Part shown: positions 44,832 through 54,999 of the stretch, in pieces
How positions within the stretch are numbered: position 1 is the stretch's first letter
Layout: every line of letters starts with the position of its first letter
Assembly: GCF_000733295.1 (NCBI RefSeq)
Contig: NZ_JPMI01000166.1
Span: forward strand, 1-64,000
Length of the DNA: 64,000 bases
DNA from: Archangium violaceum Cb vi76
Lineage (GTDB): Bacteria > Myxococcota > Myxococcia > Myxococcales > Myxococcaceae
Reading direction: 5' to 3'
The notes under the pieces: model-generated
Seen by the model: only the letters and a program-made list of their open reading frames with translations
Told to the model about the DNA's origin: nothing
The model's database searches: none
Position numbers and translations under genes: made by a program

Positions 44832-44952
44832 TCGGGCGGGGGGCGGAGGACAGTGGACAGTGCCTCGTCGCGGTTAGCACGGTGGATCCTCTGGCTCAAC
44901 GCATGTTCCGCCCTGCTCGCAGCGGGGCGGCTCGACACGCGGGTTGGAGCGC

Positions 44953-47900
44953 TCACGCCATGACGGTGCCAGGGCCCTCCGCCTCGGGAGTGGCCGGACC
45001 TGGCACCACCTCGCGGCGCTTCCACAGGAAGTACACCGCCGGATAGACGAGCAGCTCCAGCAGGAAGCTCGTGGCCAGTCCGCCCACCATGGGGGCGGCA
45101 ATCCGCTTCATCACGTCCGCTCCCGTTCCCGTGGACCACATGATGGGCAGCAAACCCAGCATCGCCGCCATCACCGTCATCGCCTTGGGCCGCACGCGCT
45201 TCACCGCCCCGTGGATGATGGCCTCCTCCAGATCGCCCACCGTGCGCAGCCGCCCGCGCTGCTTCGCCTCGTCGTGCGACAGATCGAGGAAGAGCAGCAT
45301 GAAGGCACCGGTCTCGGCGTCCAGGCCCATCAGGGCGATCATCCCCACCCACACCGCGATGGACACGTTGTAGTCGAGCGCCCAGAGCAGCCACACCGCG
45401 CCGATGGCCGAGAAGGGCACCGCCAGCATCACGAGCCCCGCTTTGAACGCCGACTTCGTGTTCATGTACAGCAGCCCGAAGATGAGCACGAGCGTGAGCG
45501 GGATGACGAGCTTCAACCGCTCCCGGACCCGCAGCATGTTCTCGTACTGCCCGCTCCACGTCATGGAGTAGCCCGTCGGCATCTTCACGCTCGCCGTCAC
45601 CGCCTCCTTGGCGCGATCCACGAAGCGGCCCACGTCGTACCTGGCGGTGTCGAAGTCCACGTACACGTAGCCGGTGAGCATCCCGTTCTCGTTGCGGATC
45701 ATCGAGGGCCCATGGGCGAGCACCACGTCCGCGATGGCCTCCATGGGAATCTGCCCCTTGCCGTCCGGCAGCGGCAGCAGCACGCGCTTGAGCGATTGCA
45801 GGTCTTCGCGGTAGTCCCGCGCGTAGCGCACGTTGATGCCGTAGCGCTCGCGGCCCTCCACGGTGGTGGACTGGTTGTCGCCTCCCACCGCCGTCATCAC
45901 CATCATGTTCGCGTCGTCCACGCTCAGGCCGTAGCGGGCGAGCTCGTCCCGCTTGAGGACGAAGTCCAGGAAGTAGCCGCCCGCCACGCGCTCGGCGAAC
46001 GCGCTGCGCGTGCCCTCCACCTTCGCCACCACCGCCTCCGTCTCGCGGGCGATGCGCTCCACGGTGGCCAGGTCCGCGCCCATGATCTTGATGCCCACCG
46101 GCGTGCGGATGCCCGTGGACAGCATGTCCAGCCGTCCCTTGATGGGCATGGTCCACGCGTTGGAGATGCCCGGCAACTGGAGCGCGGCGTTCATCTTCGA
46201 CTCCAGCTCGGCCTGGGTGATGCGATCCCTCCAGAACGGACGCAGCATCCCCTTCAGCCACTCGGGCGCCCAACCGCTGTACCAGCGTGGCACTTCGCGC
46301 CACTGGGACTCGGGGCGCAGCAGCACCGTCGTCTCCATCATGGTGAACGGCGCCGGGTCGGTGGACGTGTTGGCGCGGCCCGCCTTGCCGAAGACGCGCT
46401 CCACCTCGGGGAACTGCATGAGCAGCTTGTCCTGCACCTGCAACACGCGCTGCGCCTCGGCCACGGACATGCCGGGCTCCACCGCCGAGGGCATGTAGAG
46501 GATGGTGCCCTCGTTGAGCGGCGGCATGAACTCGCTGCCCAGGTGCAGGTACACGGGGATGCTGCTGGCCACCAGCAGCGCGCTCACCGCCAGGGTGGCC
46601 TTCGCGTGGCGCAGCACGAAGCGGCAGGGGCCCTCGTAGATTCGATGCATCAGCCGGCTGATGGGGTGCCGCTCCTCCGAGTAGTACCTGCCCACGAGTG
46701 CGTGCGTCGCCATCGACGCCAGGAATCTCGGGCGGAAGTGGAAGGGCTCCACGCGGGCGAAGAGCATCCGCATGGCCGGGTCGAGGGTGATGGCCAGCAG
46801 CGCGGCGATGGCCATGGCGAGGTTCTTCGAGTACGCCAGCGGGCGGAACAGGCGGCCCTCCTGGTCCACCAGCGTGAAGATGGGCATGAAGGCCACGGCG
46901 ATGACGAGCAGGCTGAAGAAGACGCCCGGTCCCACCTCCATCAGCGCCTCCAGCCGCACCTGGTGGAAGTCGCCCTTCTTCCCATCCTTCATCCAGTGGT
47001 GGATCTTGTTGTACGCGTTCTCCACCTCGACGATGGCGCCGTCCACGAGCACGCCGATGGAGATGGCGATGCCCGCCAGCGACATGAGGTTGGCGTTCAG
47101 CCCCATCGCGTACATGGGGATGAAGGCCAGCGCCACCGACACCGGAATGGTGACGATGGGCACGATGGCCGAGGGGATGTGCCACAGGAAGATGAGGATG
47201 ATGAGGGAGACGATGAGGATCTCCTCCACCAGCTTGAAGGTCACCGTGTCGATGGCCCGCTCGATGAGGTCCGAGCGGTCATAGGTGGTGACGATCTCCA
47301 CGCCCTCGGGCAGCGAGGGTTTCAGCTCCTCGAGCTTCGCCTTGATGCGCTCGATGACGTTGAGGGCGTTCTCTCCCTGCCGCATCACCACGATGCCGCC
47401 CACCACGTCGCCCTCGCCGTCCAGGTCGGCCACGCCGCGGCGCAGCTCGGGGCCCAGTGTCACGGTGGCCACGTCCTTGATGGTGACGGGCGTGCCGCCC
47501 TGGGACTTGAGCACGAGCTTCTCGATGTCCTCCACGCTCTTCACGTAGCCCCGGCCACGGACCATGTACTCGCGCCCGGCCACCTCCACGAGCCGTCCCC
47601 CCACGTCGTTGTTGCCCTGGCGCACCGCGCGCACCACCGCGTCCAGTGACAGCCCATAGCTCGTCAGGCTGTTGGGATTCACCGTCACCTGGTACTGGCG
47701 CACCTGTCCGCCCACGGTGGCGACCTCGGAGACACCCGGCACGCTTTGAAGCTGATAGCGCAGGAACCAGTCCTGGTAGGAGCGCAGCTCGTCCAGCCGG
47801 TGTTTGCCGCTCCTGTCCACCAGCGCGTATTGGAACACCCACCCCACGCTGGTGGCGTCCGGGCCCAGCTCCACCTTCACGTCCGATGGCAGTTGGGGCG

Positions 47901-48249
47901 TTATCTTCGACAGGTACTCGAGCACCCGCGTGCGCGCCCAGTACATGTCCGTGCCGTCCTCGAAGATGACGTACACGTAGCTGAAGCCGAAGTCGCTGAA
48001 GCCGCGCACCGCCTTCACCTTCGGGGCGCCCAGCAGCGCGGTGGTGATGGGGTAGGTGACCTGGTCCTCGACGATGTCGGGGCTGCGGTCCCACCGCCCG
48101 TAGACGATGACCTGCGTATCGGACAGGTCCGGCAACGCGTCCAGCGGCGTGTTCCGCATGGTCCACCACGCGCCAATGAGCGCCACCACGGTGGCCGCGA
48201 TGACCAGGTACTTGTTCTCCGCCGAGAAGCGGATGATGGCTCGGATCAT
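44953..48249 (-). CDS. cusA: Heavy-metal RND efflux pump, CusA/CzcA family
   Basis: The ATG at 48249 gives 1098 residues beginning 'IRAIIRFSAENKYLVIAATV'. It has twelve membrane helices in two halves, the heavy-metal-exporter signatures 'LDALPDLSDTQVIVYGRWDR' and 'GVLVDGAIVEVENAYNKIHH', and the TM4 region 'SLAGIAISIGVLVDGAIV' with the proton-relay acidic residue. In the second half 'GMIALMGLDAETGAFMLLFL' matches CusA-like proteins. It exports Cu(I)/Ag(I) or divalent cations from periplasm across the outer membrane. It is the last gene of a three-gene operon, 4 bp after the adaptor gene. Copper is favoured by the cupredoxin neighbour. Confidence 0.92.
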   Translation of the reverse strand: MIRAIIRFSAENKYLVIAATVVALIGAWWTMRNTPLDALPDLSDTQVIVYGRWDRSPDIVEDQVTYPITTALLGAPKVKAVRGFSDFGFSYVYVIFEDGTDMYWARTRVLEYLSKITPQLPSDVKVELGPDATSVGWVFQYALVDRSGKHRLDELRSYQDWFLRYQLQSVPGVSEVATVGGQVRQYQVTVNPNSLTSYGLSLDAVVRAVRQGNNDVGGRLVEVAGREYMVRGRGYVKSVEDIEKLVLKSQGGTPVTIKDVATVTLGPELRRGVADLDGEGDVVGGIVVMRQGENALNVIERIKAKLEELKPSLPEGVEIVTTYDRSDLIERAIDTVTFKLVEEILIVSLIILIFLWHIPSAIVPIVTIPVSVALAFIPMYAMGLNANLMSLAGIAISIGVLVDGAIVEVENAYNKIHHWMKDGKKGDFHQVRLEALMEVGPGVFFSLLVIAVAFMPIFTLVDQEGRLFRPLAYSKNLAMAIAALLAITLDPAMRMLFARVEPFHFRPRFLASMATHALVGRYYSEERHPISRLMHRIYEGPCRFVLRHAKATLAVSALLVASSIPVYLHLGSEFMPPLNEGTILYMPSAVEPGMSVAEAQRVLQVQDKLLMQFPEVERVFGKAGRANTSTDPAPFTMMETTVLLRPESQWREVPRWYSGWAPEWLKGMLRPFWRDRITQAELESKMNAALQLPGISNAWTMPIKGRLDMLSTGIRTPVGIKIMGADLATVERIARETEAVVAKVEGTRSAFAERVAGGYFLDFVLKRDELARYGLSVDDANMMVMTAVGGDNQSTTVEGRERYGINVRYARDYREDLQSLKRVLLPLPDGKGQIPMEAIADVVLAHGPSMIRNENGMLTGYVYVDFDTARYDVGRFVDRAKEAVTASVKMPTGYSMTWSGQYENMLRVRERLKLVIPLTLVLIFGLLYMNTKSAFKAGLVMLAVPFSAIGAVWLLWALDYNVSIAVWVGMIALMGLDAETGAFMLLFLDLSHDEAKQRGRLRTVGDLEEAIIHGAVKRVRPKAMTVMAAMLGLLPIMWSTGTGADVMKRIAAPMVGGLATSFLLELLVYPAVYFLWKRREVVPGPATPEAEGPGTVMA

Positions 48250-48253
48250 GGCC

Positions 48254-49672
48254 TCAGTGGCCTCCGTGGCCGGAGGGAGTGGGAGGAGTCGCCGCGGGGG
48301 GCGAAGCGGGAGGAGGCGCCGTGGCACCGCCCGAGGAGGACGCGGCCAGTGCCGCCAGCGAGGCACGCAGGCGCGATTCGGAGTCGACGAGGAAGTTGGC
48401 GCCGGTGACGACCTCATCACCCGCCTTCAGGCCCGACGTCACCTCCACGCTCTTTCCATCCGACTCGCCCAGGCGGACCTCGCGGGGCTGGAAGCGGCCG
48501 CCGCCGAGCGCCACGAAGACGACCTGGGTGGTTCCGGTGGGGACGACGGCATCCGCGGGAATCCTCAACCCCTCGCGGGTCGTGCCCCGGAGCACCACCT
48601 CGCCGAACATCTCGGGGCGCAGGTCGCCTTCGGGATTGGGGAACTCCAGGCGGACCTTGACGGTGCGCGTGGCCGGGTCGAGCACCGGGTCGAGGAAGGC
48701 CACCTTCCCGGCGAAGATGCGGTTCGGAAACGCCTTGAGCTGGAGCGTGGCGGGCATGCCCACCTTCACGTGGCGCAGCTCGTTCTCATACACGTCGGCG
48801 AGCACCCACACGCGCGACAGATCGACGATCTCATAGGGCGTGGCGCCCACCTCCAGCCGTGCGCCCTCCACCACGTCCTTCTTCGTGATGACCCCGGAGA
48901 TGGGCGACACCAGGGTGAGGGAGCGGGTGGCCTCGCCCGTCTCGGCGAGCCGCTCGAGGGTGGCCTGCGGTACGTCCCACAGTTGCAGCTTGCGCCGGGC
49001 CGCGGCCACCAGGGCGTCGCCGTCCGCGGACATCCCGCCGGACTGGCCCAGGGCCTGACGGGTGCGCAGGGCCAGCAGGTATTCCTCCTGCGCCGCGAGC
49101 AGCTCGGGGCTGTAGACGGAGAAGAGCGGCTCGCCGCGCCGCACCGGCTTGCCGGTGAAGTCCGCGTACACGCGCTCGACGAAGGCGGGCACCTTCAGGG
49201 TGACGCGGCGCACGCGGGTCTCGTCCATGGCCACGCGGCCGTTGGTCCGCCATGTTCCCCCCACCTTGCCCTCCGTCACTGGCGCGGTGCGCAGGCCGAT
49301 GAGCTGCTGGCGCGAGGGGTCGATGGTGACGGGTGCCAGGCCCTCCACCGCGGGGGCACCCGGGTCGCCAGCGGATGCCGACGCGGGCGTCATCGGCACC
49401 AGGTCCATGCCGCAGATGGGGCACTTGCCCGGGTGGTCCTGCACGATGCTCGGGTGCATCGGGCACTGGTATTTCGTGGCCGCCGGCTCGGAGGTGGCCG
49501 TGGTCGTGGCGGGTGCGTGGGCCTCGTGTGCCGCGTCCCTGTGCGCCAGCAGGTGCACGGCGCCACCGCCGAGGACAGCGCTGCCCAGGGCCGTCACGGC
49601 CAGCGCGGCGGCTCCGAAGCGGCGGCGCGAGGGCGGTGGCGAGGGGGGCAGTGGGGGAGTCTCGAGAGACAT
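48254..49672 (-). CDS. cusB: RND periplasmic adaptor with heavy-metal-binding domain, CusB-type
   Basis: The ATG at 49672 (GGAG 5 nt upstream) gives 472 residues. After one N-terminal membrane helix ('FGAAALAVTALGSAVLGGGA') comes a heavy-metal-binding domain 'YQCPMHPSIVQDHPGKCPIC' with Cys/Met/His ligands. The rest is a membrane-fusion protein: lipoyl/hairpin region 'YADFTGKPVRRGEPLFSVYS', 'LVSPISGVITKKDVVEG', beta-barrel and a C-terminal His/Pro tail 'SGHGGH'. It bridges pump and channel and may hand metal to the pump. It sits between cusA (4 bp) and the channel gene (13 bp). Confidence 0.9.
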   Translation of the reverse strand: MSLETPPLPPSPPPSRRRFGAAALAVTALGSAVLGGGAVHLLAHRDAAHEAHAPATTTATSEPAATKYQCPMHPSIVQDHPGKCPICGMDLVPMTPASASAGDPGAPAVEGLAPVTIDPSRQQLIGLRTAPVTEGKVGGTWRTNGRVAMDETRVRRVTLKVPAFVERVYADFTGKPVRRGEPLFSVYSPELLAAQEEYLLALRTRQALGQSGGMSADGDALVAAARRKLQLWDVPQATLERLAETGEATRSLTLVSPISGVITKKDVVEGARLEVGATPYEIVDLSRVWVLADVYENELRHVKVGMPATLQLKAFPNRIFAGKVAFLDPVLDPATRTVKVRLEFPNPEGDLRPEMFGEVVLRGTTREGLRIPADAVVPTGTTQVVFVALGGGRFQPREVRLGESDGKSVEVTSGLKAGDEVVTGANFLVDSESRLRASLAALAASSSGGATAPPPASPPAATPPTPSGHGGH

Positions 49673-49685
49673 GGTTTCTCCAGGG

Positions 49686-51125
49686 CTACATGCCCGACAT
49701 GGAGGAAGAGGAAGAGGAGGCGGGGGCACCCGGCGAGCCACCCGCTGGAGCGGCGCCACCCGCGGGAGCGGACGGAGTGCTCCCCGTACCGGGCATGCCG
49801 CCCGCCGACTGTGCACTGCCGCCCATGGAGGCCACGGGCTCCAGGCTCACCTCGGCCTGGGCGATGGCGAGGCGCTGCGCGTCGGCGAGCGTGCGCAGGT
49901 AGTCCTCCTCGTCGCGGATGATGCCGGTGTTGGCTTCCAGCACCGAGGCGAACGAGGCGCGGCCCACGCGGTACTGCGTCAGGGTGCTCTCGGCGGTCGC
50001 CGCCGATTGCATCAACAGACCGTCCCGGTAGATGGCCACCGTGTCGCGCAGTGCCTCCAGGGCGATGAGGCGCTCGCGCACCCGCAGGCGCAGCACCTGC
50101 TCCAGGGTCTCCACCCCGCGGGCCGAGGCCTCGGCCTGGGCACCGCGCTCGGCCACCACGCGGTCCTGCTTGCTCCCGGAGAAGACGGGCAGGGTGACGC
50201 CCACGTTGGCCTGCCACATGGGCGGGAAGGCACCGCCGCGCGGCATCACCCCGGCGCTCACGGTGAAGTCGGGCAGGCGTTCCCGGCGAGCCAGTGCCAC
50301 CTGCTGACCGGCCTGCGCCACCAGCGTGCGCTGTTGGGCCAGCTCGGGGCTGCGCTCGAGTGCGTCCTTCTCCGCGGCTTCGACGTCGCCGGGCTCGGGC
50401 ACTCCCATGTCGCGCACGCGCATGGTGGTGGGCAGGGGCGTCTCCAGGGGCCGGCCGCTCAGCCGGTTCAGCGTCTGCACCCGGACGCGCTCCTCGGCGC
50501 GCAACGCGAGCTGACGCTGGCGCAGCCGGTTGAGCTCGAGCTGGGCGCGCAGCAGGTCGGACTGGGCTCCCTCGCCGGTCTCGTAGCGGATGCGGGCCAC
50601 GTCGGCCGATTGCTTCCAGAGCGTCTGGAGCCGCTCCAGCAGCATCAGCCGCTCGCGCGTCAGCAGCAGGTCCAGGTAGCCCCGGCGCACCTCGGCCTCG
50701 ATGGACAGCCGCACCCTCGCCACCTGCGTCGACGCGGCCCTGGCGCCGAGCTGCGCGACCTCGGTACGCAGCTCGCGCTTGCCGGGGAAGGGCAGGGACT
50801 GGGAGACCATGATGCTGAAGTAACTGGTCTCCATCTCGCCAATCATGAAGCCGTTGAAACCGTCATTCTGGATGCCCACCTGCAGCACCGGGTCTGGCAG
50901 GGCACTGGCCTGGGGCACGCGCTCCCGGGCGGCCCGGACCGGGGCCTCGGCCTGGGGCAACTCCGGGCGGTTCGCGAGGGCTTCCGTGAGGAGCTGCTCC
51001 AGCGTCGGGTCCGTGGGCAGTGCCGGTACGGAGGCCGCCTGCGTGGGAGGCGTACGAGTCTCCGTCTGCGCGAACGCCACCACGGGCGAGCACAGCGCCA
51101 GCACGAGGGCGAGCTGCCCGAGCAC
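49686..51125 (-). CDS. cusC: TolC/CusC-family outer-membrane efflux channel
   Basis: From the GTG at 51125 the protein has 479 residues; an upstream GTG at 51182 would add 19 but lies within 2-3 nt of the predicted transcription start and has no ribosome-binding site. A signal peptide 'LGQLALVLALCSPVVAFAQ' precedes two TolC-type halves of long helices ('TLEQLLTEALANRPELPQAE' and 'VEAAEKDALERSPELAQQR'). The C terminus is a flexible Gly/Ser/Ala/Met tail ending 'SSSSSMSGM', which could bind copper. It forms the outer-membrane exit duct for the CusBA pump. Confidence 0.88.
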   Translation of the reverse strand: MLGQLALVLALCSPVVAFAQTETRTPPTQAASVPALPTDPTLEQLLTEALANRPELPQAEAPVRAARERVPQASALPDPVLQVGIQNDGFNGFMIGEMETSYFSIMVSQSLPFPGKRELRTEVAQLGARAASTQVARVRLSIEAEVRRGYLDLLLTRERLMLLERLQTLWKQSADVARIRYETGEGAQSDLLRAQLELNRLRQRQLALRAEERVRVQTLNRLSGRPLETPLPTTMRVRDMGVPEPGDVEAAEKDALERSPELAQQRTLVAQAGQQVALARRERLPDFTVSAGVMPRGGAFPPMWQANVGVTLPVFSGSKQDRVVAERGAQAEASARGVETLEQVLRLRVRERLIALEALRDTVAIYRDGLLMQSAATAESTLTQYRVGRASFASVLEANTGIIRDEEDYLRTLADAQRLAIAQAEVSLEPVASMGGSAQSAGGMPGTGSTPSAPAGGAAPAGGSPGAPASSSSSSMSGM

Positions 51126-51195
51126 ATGGCGCCGCCCGCCTGGGGTGGGGACTGGCTGGGAGGGAGCGTGAGGGGTTCGCACGAGGAGGGGTTGT

Positions 51196-51210
51196 GCAGG
51201 GGGTGTGCCA
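51196..51210 (-). promoter_or_regulatory. Sigma-54-like promoter of the metal efflux operon
   Basis: On the minus strand TGGCAC-ACCCC-CTGC (51210 down to 51196) matches the -24/-12 consensus with one difference and keeps GG-N10-GC. The start would be near 51184, which favours the 51125 GTG as cusC start. The element is nearly the same as the candidate small-RNA promoter at 28473. Confidence 0.62.
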
Positions 51211-51401
51211 CGGGCCCATCCTCGTCAGGGCGAGGCGGACAGAGGGGCGCGACGGGTTCCAGGCCCGGAGTCATCGGCGCGACAGCTACCCGGGGCGTCA
51301 CGGTGTAACCGGGGGAATCACATGGGCCCGGGTGAAACGCCCGCCTGCGCCAGGAGGAGGTCCTGTCAGGGGGGGAGAGGCGCTCCGGCGGCGATGGAGA
51401 G

Positions 51402-51428
51402 CAACTGGTCCGACTGTTGGACCAGTTG
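51402..51428. repeat. Long palindrome in the divergent metal-efflux promoter region
   Basis: CAACTGGTCC-GACTGTT-GGACCAGTTG is a perfect 10-bp inverted repeat with a 7-nt spacer, about 95 bp upstream of the sigma-54-like promoter at 51521 and about 190 bp upstream of the one at 51210. That distance suits an activator (NtrC-type) enhancer site. However, a related palindrome at 1831-1853 lies between convergent genes, so it may instead be a dispersed repeat. Confidence 0.45.
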
Positions 51429-51520
51429 GCGCGCCGCGCGGCCGGAAGGCGCCCCGTGCCTTCCCGCGAGAGTGCCCTTGAATGAACCTGCTCCCACTGG
51501 CCTAGGCTGGGGCGGGCAGT

Positions 51521-51535
51521 TGGCATCGGGCTTGC
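51521..51535 (+). promoter_or_regulatory. Sigma-54-like promoter of the kinase/regulator operon
   Basis: TGGCAT-CGGGC-TTGC matches the -24/-12 consensus with one difference and has GG-N10-GC. The start would be near 51547, 19 nt before the ATG at 51566, which argues against the GTG at 51545 as the kinase start. Confidence 0.65.
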
Positions 51536-51565
51536 GTAGTACTGGTGGTGGAGGAGCGCTCATCC

Positions 51566-53011
51566 ATGCAGGTCCCCTCGGGCACGGCCCGGCGTCTCAG
51601 TCTGGCCCTCGCCGCCCTGGTCTCCCTCTTCGTGGTGTCATCCGTCCTGGTGCTCGTGCACATGCGGGAGATTCATGCCCGCATGGTCGAGATGCAGGCG
51701 CGGCAGCACGCGGTCCGCTCGGCGCTCGAGGTGGCCAGCGCCATCCGGGACACCTACGCGCACCAGGCCCACACCCTCATCCTGGGCAATGACAGCCACC
51801 TGCACTTCTATGAGACCGCGGCCAGCCGGGTGAGCCGGTTGACGGAGGAGATGAAGGGACAGGCCCTGGGGCCCGAAGAGCGGGCCTGGGTGGAGGACAT
51901 CGAGCGGGCACAGCGCTCGCTGGACACGCTCTTCCGCGAGGCGCTCCTGCCGGCGGTGCTGGCGGGGCGGCAGGAGGACATGGAGCGCGAGCATGGCCGG
52001 GCGCTGGGGCTCGTGTCCCAGATGGAGGAGCGCACGGACCGGCTGGTGAGCCACTTCAACCACTCGGTGGACGCGGCCGAGGCCCGGGTGGCCGAGCTCC
52101 AGAGCTCCGCCTTCCAGTGGACCCTGTTCTTCCTGGTGGGCGCGCCGCTGCTGGCCATGGGCGTGGGTGTCTATATCGTCCGCTCCGTGGCGCGGCCCGT
52201 GGCCCGGCTGCGCGAGGGCGCGGCGCGGCTGGCGGCGGGAGACATGCACGCGCGCATCGACATCACGACCCCCGACGAGTTCGGCGAGCTGGCCCGCCAG
52301 TTCAACGCCATGACGGCGGCGCTGCGCGAGCATCAGGAGCGGCTGGTGCAGAGCGAGAAGCTCGCGGGCATCGGCCGGCTGGCGGCGGGGGTGGCCCATG
52401 AAATCAACAACCCGCTCACCGTCATCCTTGGCTATGTGGGGATGATGAAGAAGAAGGCGGAGGGGAATCTGCGCGAGGACCTCCAGGTCATCGAGGACGA
52501 GGCGGTGCGGAGCCGCGACATCGTCGAGGATCTGCTCGCGCTCTCGCGACCCCTGCCGGCCGAGCCCGAGCCCGTGGATCTGCGAGCCCTGTGCGAAGAG
52601 GTGGTGGAGCGGTTGAGGCAGGGAGGACAACTGGGCGCCGTGACGGTGGACGTGGAAGGCGAGGCGCGGACCGCGGGACACCTGACGAAGCTGCGCCAGG
52701 TGGTGCTCAACCTGATGCGCAACGCGGTGGATGCGTGCGGAGAGACGGGGCGGGTGCGGGTGCGGCTGGTGCAGACGGAGAAGGGGGCGGAGGTGCACGT
52801 GGAGGACACGGGCCCGGGCCTGAGCGTCACGGCGCGCGAGCGCCTCTTCGAGCCCTTCTTCACCACCAAGCCCAGCGGGACGGGGCTGGGGCTGGCCATC
52901 AGTCAGAGCATCGTGCAGGCGCACGGGGGCAACCTGGAGGCCGCCGCGGGAACGGGGCCGGGCGCACATTTCACCGTGTGGTTGCCCGCGACGTCGCAGG
53001 GGAGGGCGTGA
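51566..53011 (+). CDS. Membrane sensor histidine kinase of the metal efflux cluster
   Basis: A 481-residue kinase from the ATG at 51566 (GGAGGAG upstream). Two membrane helices (about residues 10-32 and 185-207) flank a ~150-residue four-helix-bundle-like periplasmic sensor. A HAMP domain follows ('ARPVARLREGAARLAAGDMH'), then HisKA with phospho-acceptor His278 ('GVAHEINNPLTVILGY') and a complete ATPase domain with N-box 'NLMRNAVDAC', 'DTGPGL' and 'GTGLGLAISQS'. This is the NtrB/ZraS-like architecture. It precedes the NtrC-type regulator by 3 bp and is divergent from the efflux operon; a periplasmic metal is the likely signal. Confidence 0.88.
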   Translation: MQVPSGTARRLSLALAALVSLFVVSSVLVLVHMREIHARMVEMQARQHAVRSALEVASAIRDTYAHQAHTLILGNDSHLHFYETAASRVSRLTEEMKGQALGPEERAWVEDIERAQRSLDTLFREALLPAVLAGRQEDMEREHGRALGLVSQMEERTDRLVSHFNHSVDAAEARVAELQSSAFQWTLFFLVGAPLLAMGVGVYIVRSVARPVARLREGAARLAAGDMHARIDITTPDEFGELARQFNAMTAALREHQERLVQSEKLAGIGRLAAGVAHEINNPLTVILGYVGMMKKKAEGNLREDLQVIEDEAVRSRDIVEDLLALSRPLPAEPEPVDLRALCEEVVERLRQGGQLGAVTVDVEGEARTAGHLTKLRQVVLNLMRNAVDACGETGRVRVRLVQTEKGAEVHVEDTGPGLSVTARERLFEPFFTTKPSGTGLGLAISQSIVQAHGGNLEAAAGTGPGAHFTVWLPATSQGRA

Positions 53012-53014
53012 GGC

Positions 53015-54418
<1,404 letters not shown>

Positions 54419-54437
54419 CGGGCCGCGGCACGGCGGG

Positions 54438-54770
54438 CTACTGGATGGTGACGATCCCGCCAATGTGGTCCATGGCGCAGGCGTAGCGCAGCGTGCCCGA
54501 CTCGCTGGGGGTGAACTCCAGGGTCACCGGCGTGTCCAGGGGCAGGGGCTGGTTGATGCCCAGGTCATCCAGGATGATCTCCTTGGCGCACGTCCTGTCC
54601 GTCTTGCGGGTGATGACGAGGCGGACCGTGTGTCCCGCCTTCACCGTCACGTTCGCGGGCTCGAAGCCCTTGGACGTCACCGAGATCTCCACGGTGCGGA
54701 CGCCGCTCTTGTTGGCCGGGGCGGCGGCGAGGGTGAGGGCGGTCAGGGCTCCCATCAGAAGGGTCTTCAT
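54438..54770 (-). CDS. Periplasmic cupredoxin-domain protein
   Basis: The ATG at 54770 gives 110 residues with a signal peptide ('KTLLMGALTALTLAAAPA'). The mature part is a cupredoxin: 'VTSKGFEPANVTVKAGHTVR', 'TDRTCAKEIILDDLGI', 'PVTLEFTPSESGTLRYACAM' and 'DHIGGIVTIQ'. Cys, Met and His in 'CAMDH', with the other Cys in 'TCAKE', are candidate copper ligands. Such proteins are often found next to copper ATPases or Cus systems and may buffer or deliver periplasmic copper. It converges with the regulator gene (19 bp between stops) and has its own sigma-54-like promoter. Confidence 0.85.
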   Translation of the reverse strand: MKTLLMGALTALTLAAAPANKSGVRTVEISVTSKGFEPANVTVKAGHTVRLVITRKTDRTCAKEIILDDLGINQPLPLDTPVTLEFTPSESGTLRYACAMDHIGGIVTIQ

Positions 54771-54813
54771 CGGTGGTTTCTCCGGGAGGGGTGAGGATTC
54801 GCTCCCAGGCAAA

Positions 54814-54828
54814 GCACGGCGCGTGCCG
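54814..54828 (-). promoter_or_regulatory. Sigma-54-like promoter of the cupredoxin gene
   Basis: On the minus strand CGGCAC-GCGCC-GTGC (54828 down to 54814) keeps GG-N10-GC with two differences from TGGCAC-N5-TTGC. The start would be near 54802, 32 nt before the ATG. About 60-80 bp further upstream an inverted repeat GCGGGTT-N7-AACCCGC (54890-54910) could be an activator site. Confidence 0.5.
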
Positions 54829-54999
54829 GGGTCCGCGCGTGCCTGTTCTCGCGGGGTTGGGGCGTGAGCTCCCCGACGGGAGTGTCCAGGCGGGTTTCCC
54901 TGTAACCCGCACGGTCACGGTCGCGAGGGCTCCGACGCCCGGGGCTCGTGCGGCATGGGGCCTGGTTGCATGGGTGCTCCCTCGTGGTAGTCAAACGCC

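Larger units (their letters stand above)
41975..44925. repeat. Tandem duplication of a ~1.3-kb two-gene module
   Basis: Segment A (about 41975-43305) and segment B (about 43590-44925) are direct repeats covering promoter, lipoprotein gene, 36-bp gap and partner gene. They share long identical tracts interrupted by scattered substitutions. The ~285-bp spacer between them is unique and holds the tRNA 3'-end-like sequence. Confidence 0.85.

Noticed and set aside
44944-47649. 901-residue plus-strand frame opposite the RND pump
   Set aside because: Composition (His, Arg, Gln, Val) follows codon positions of cusA; no motif or plausible start.
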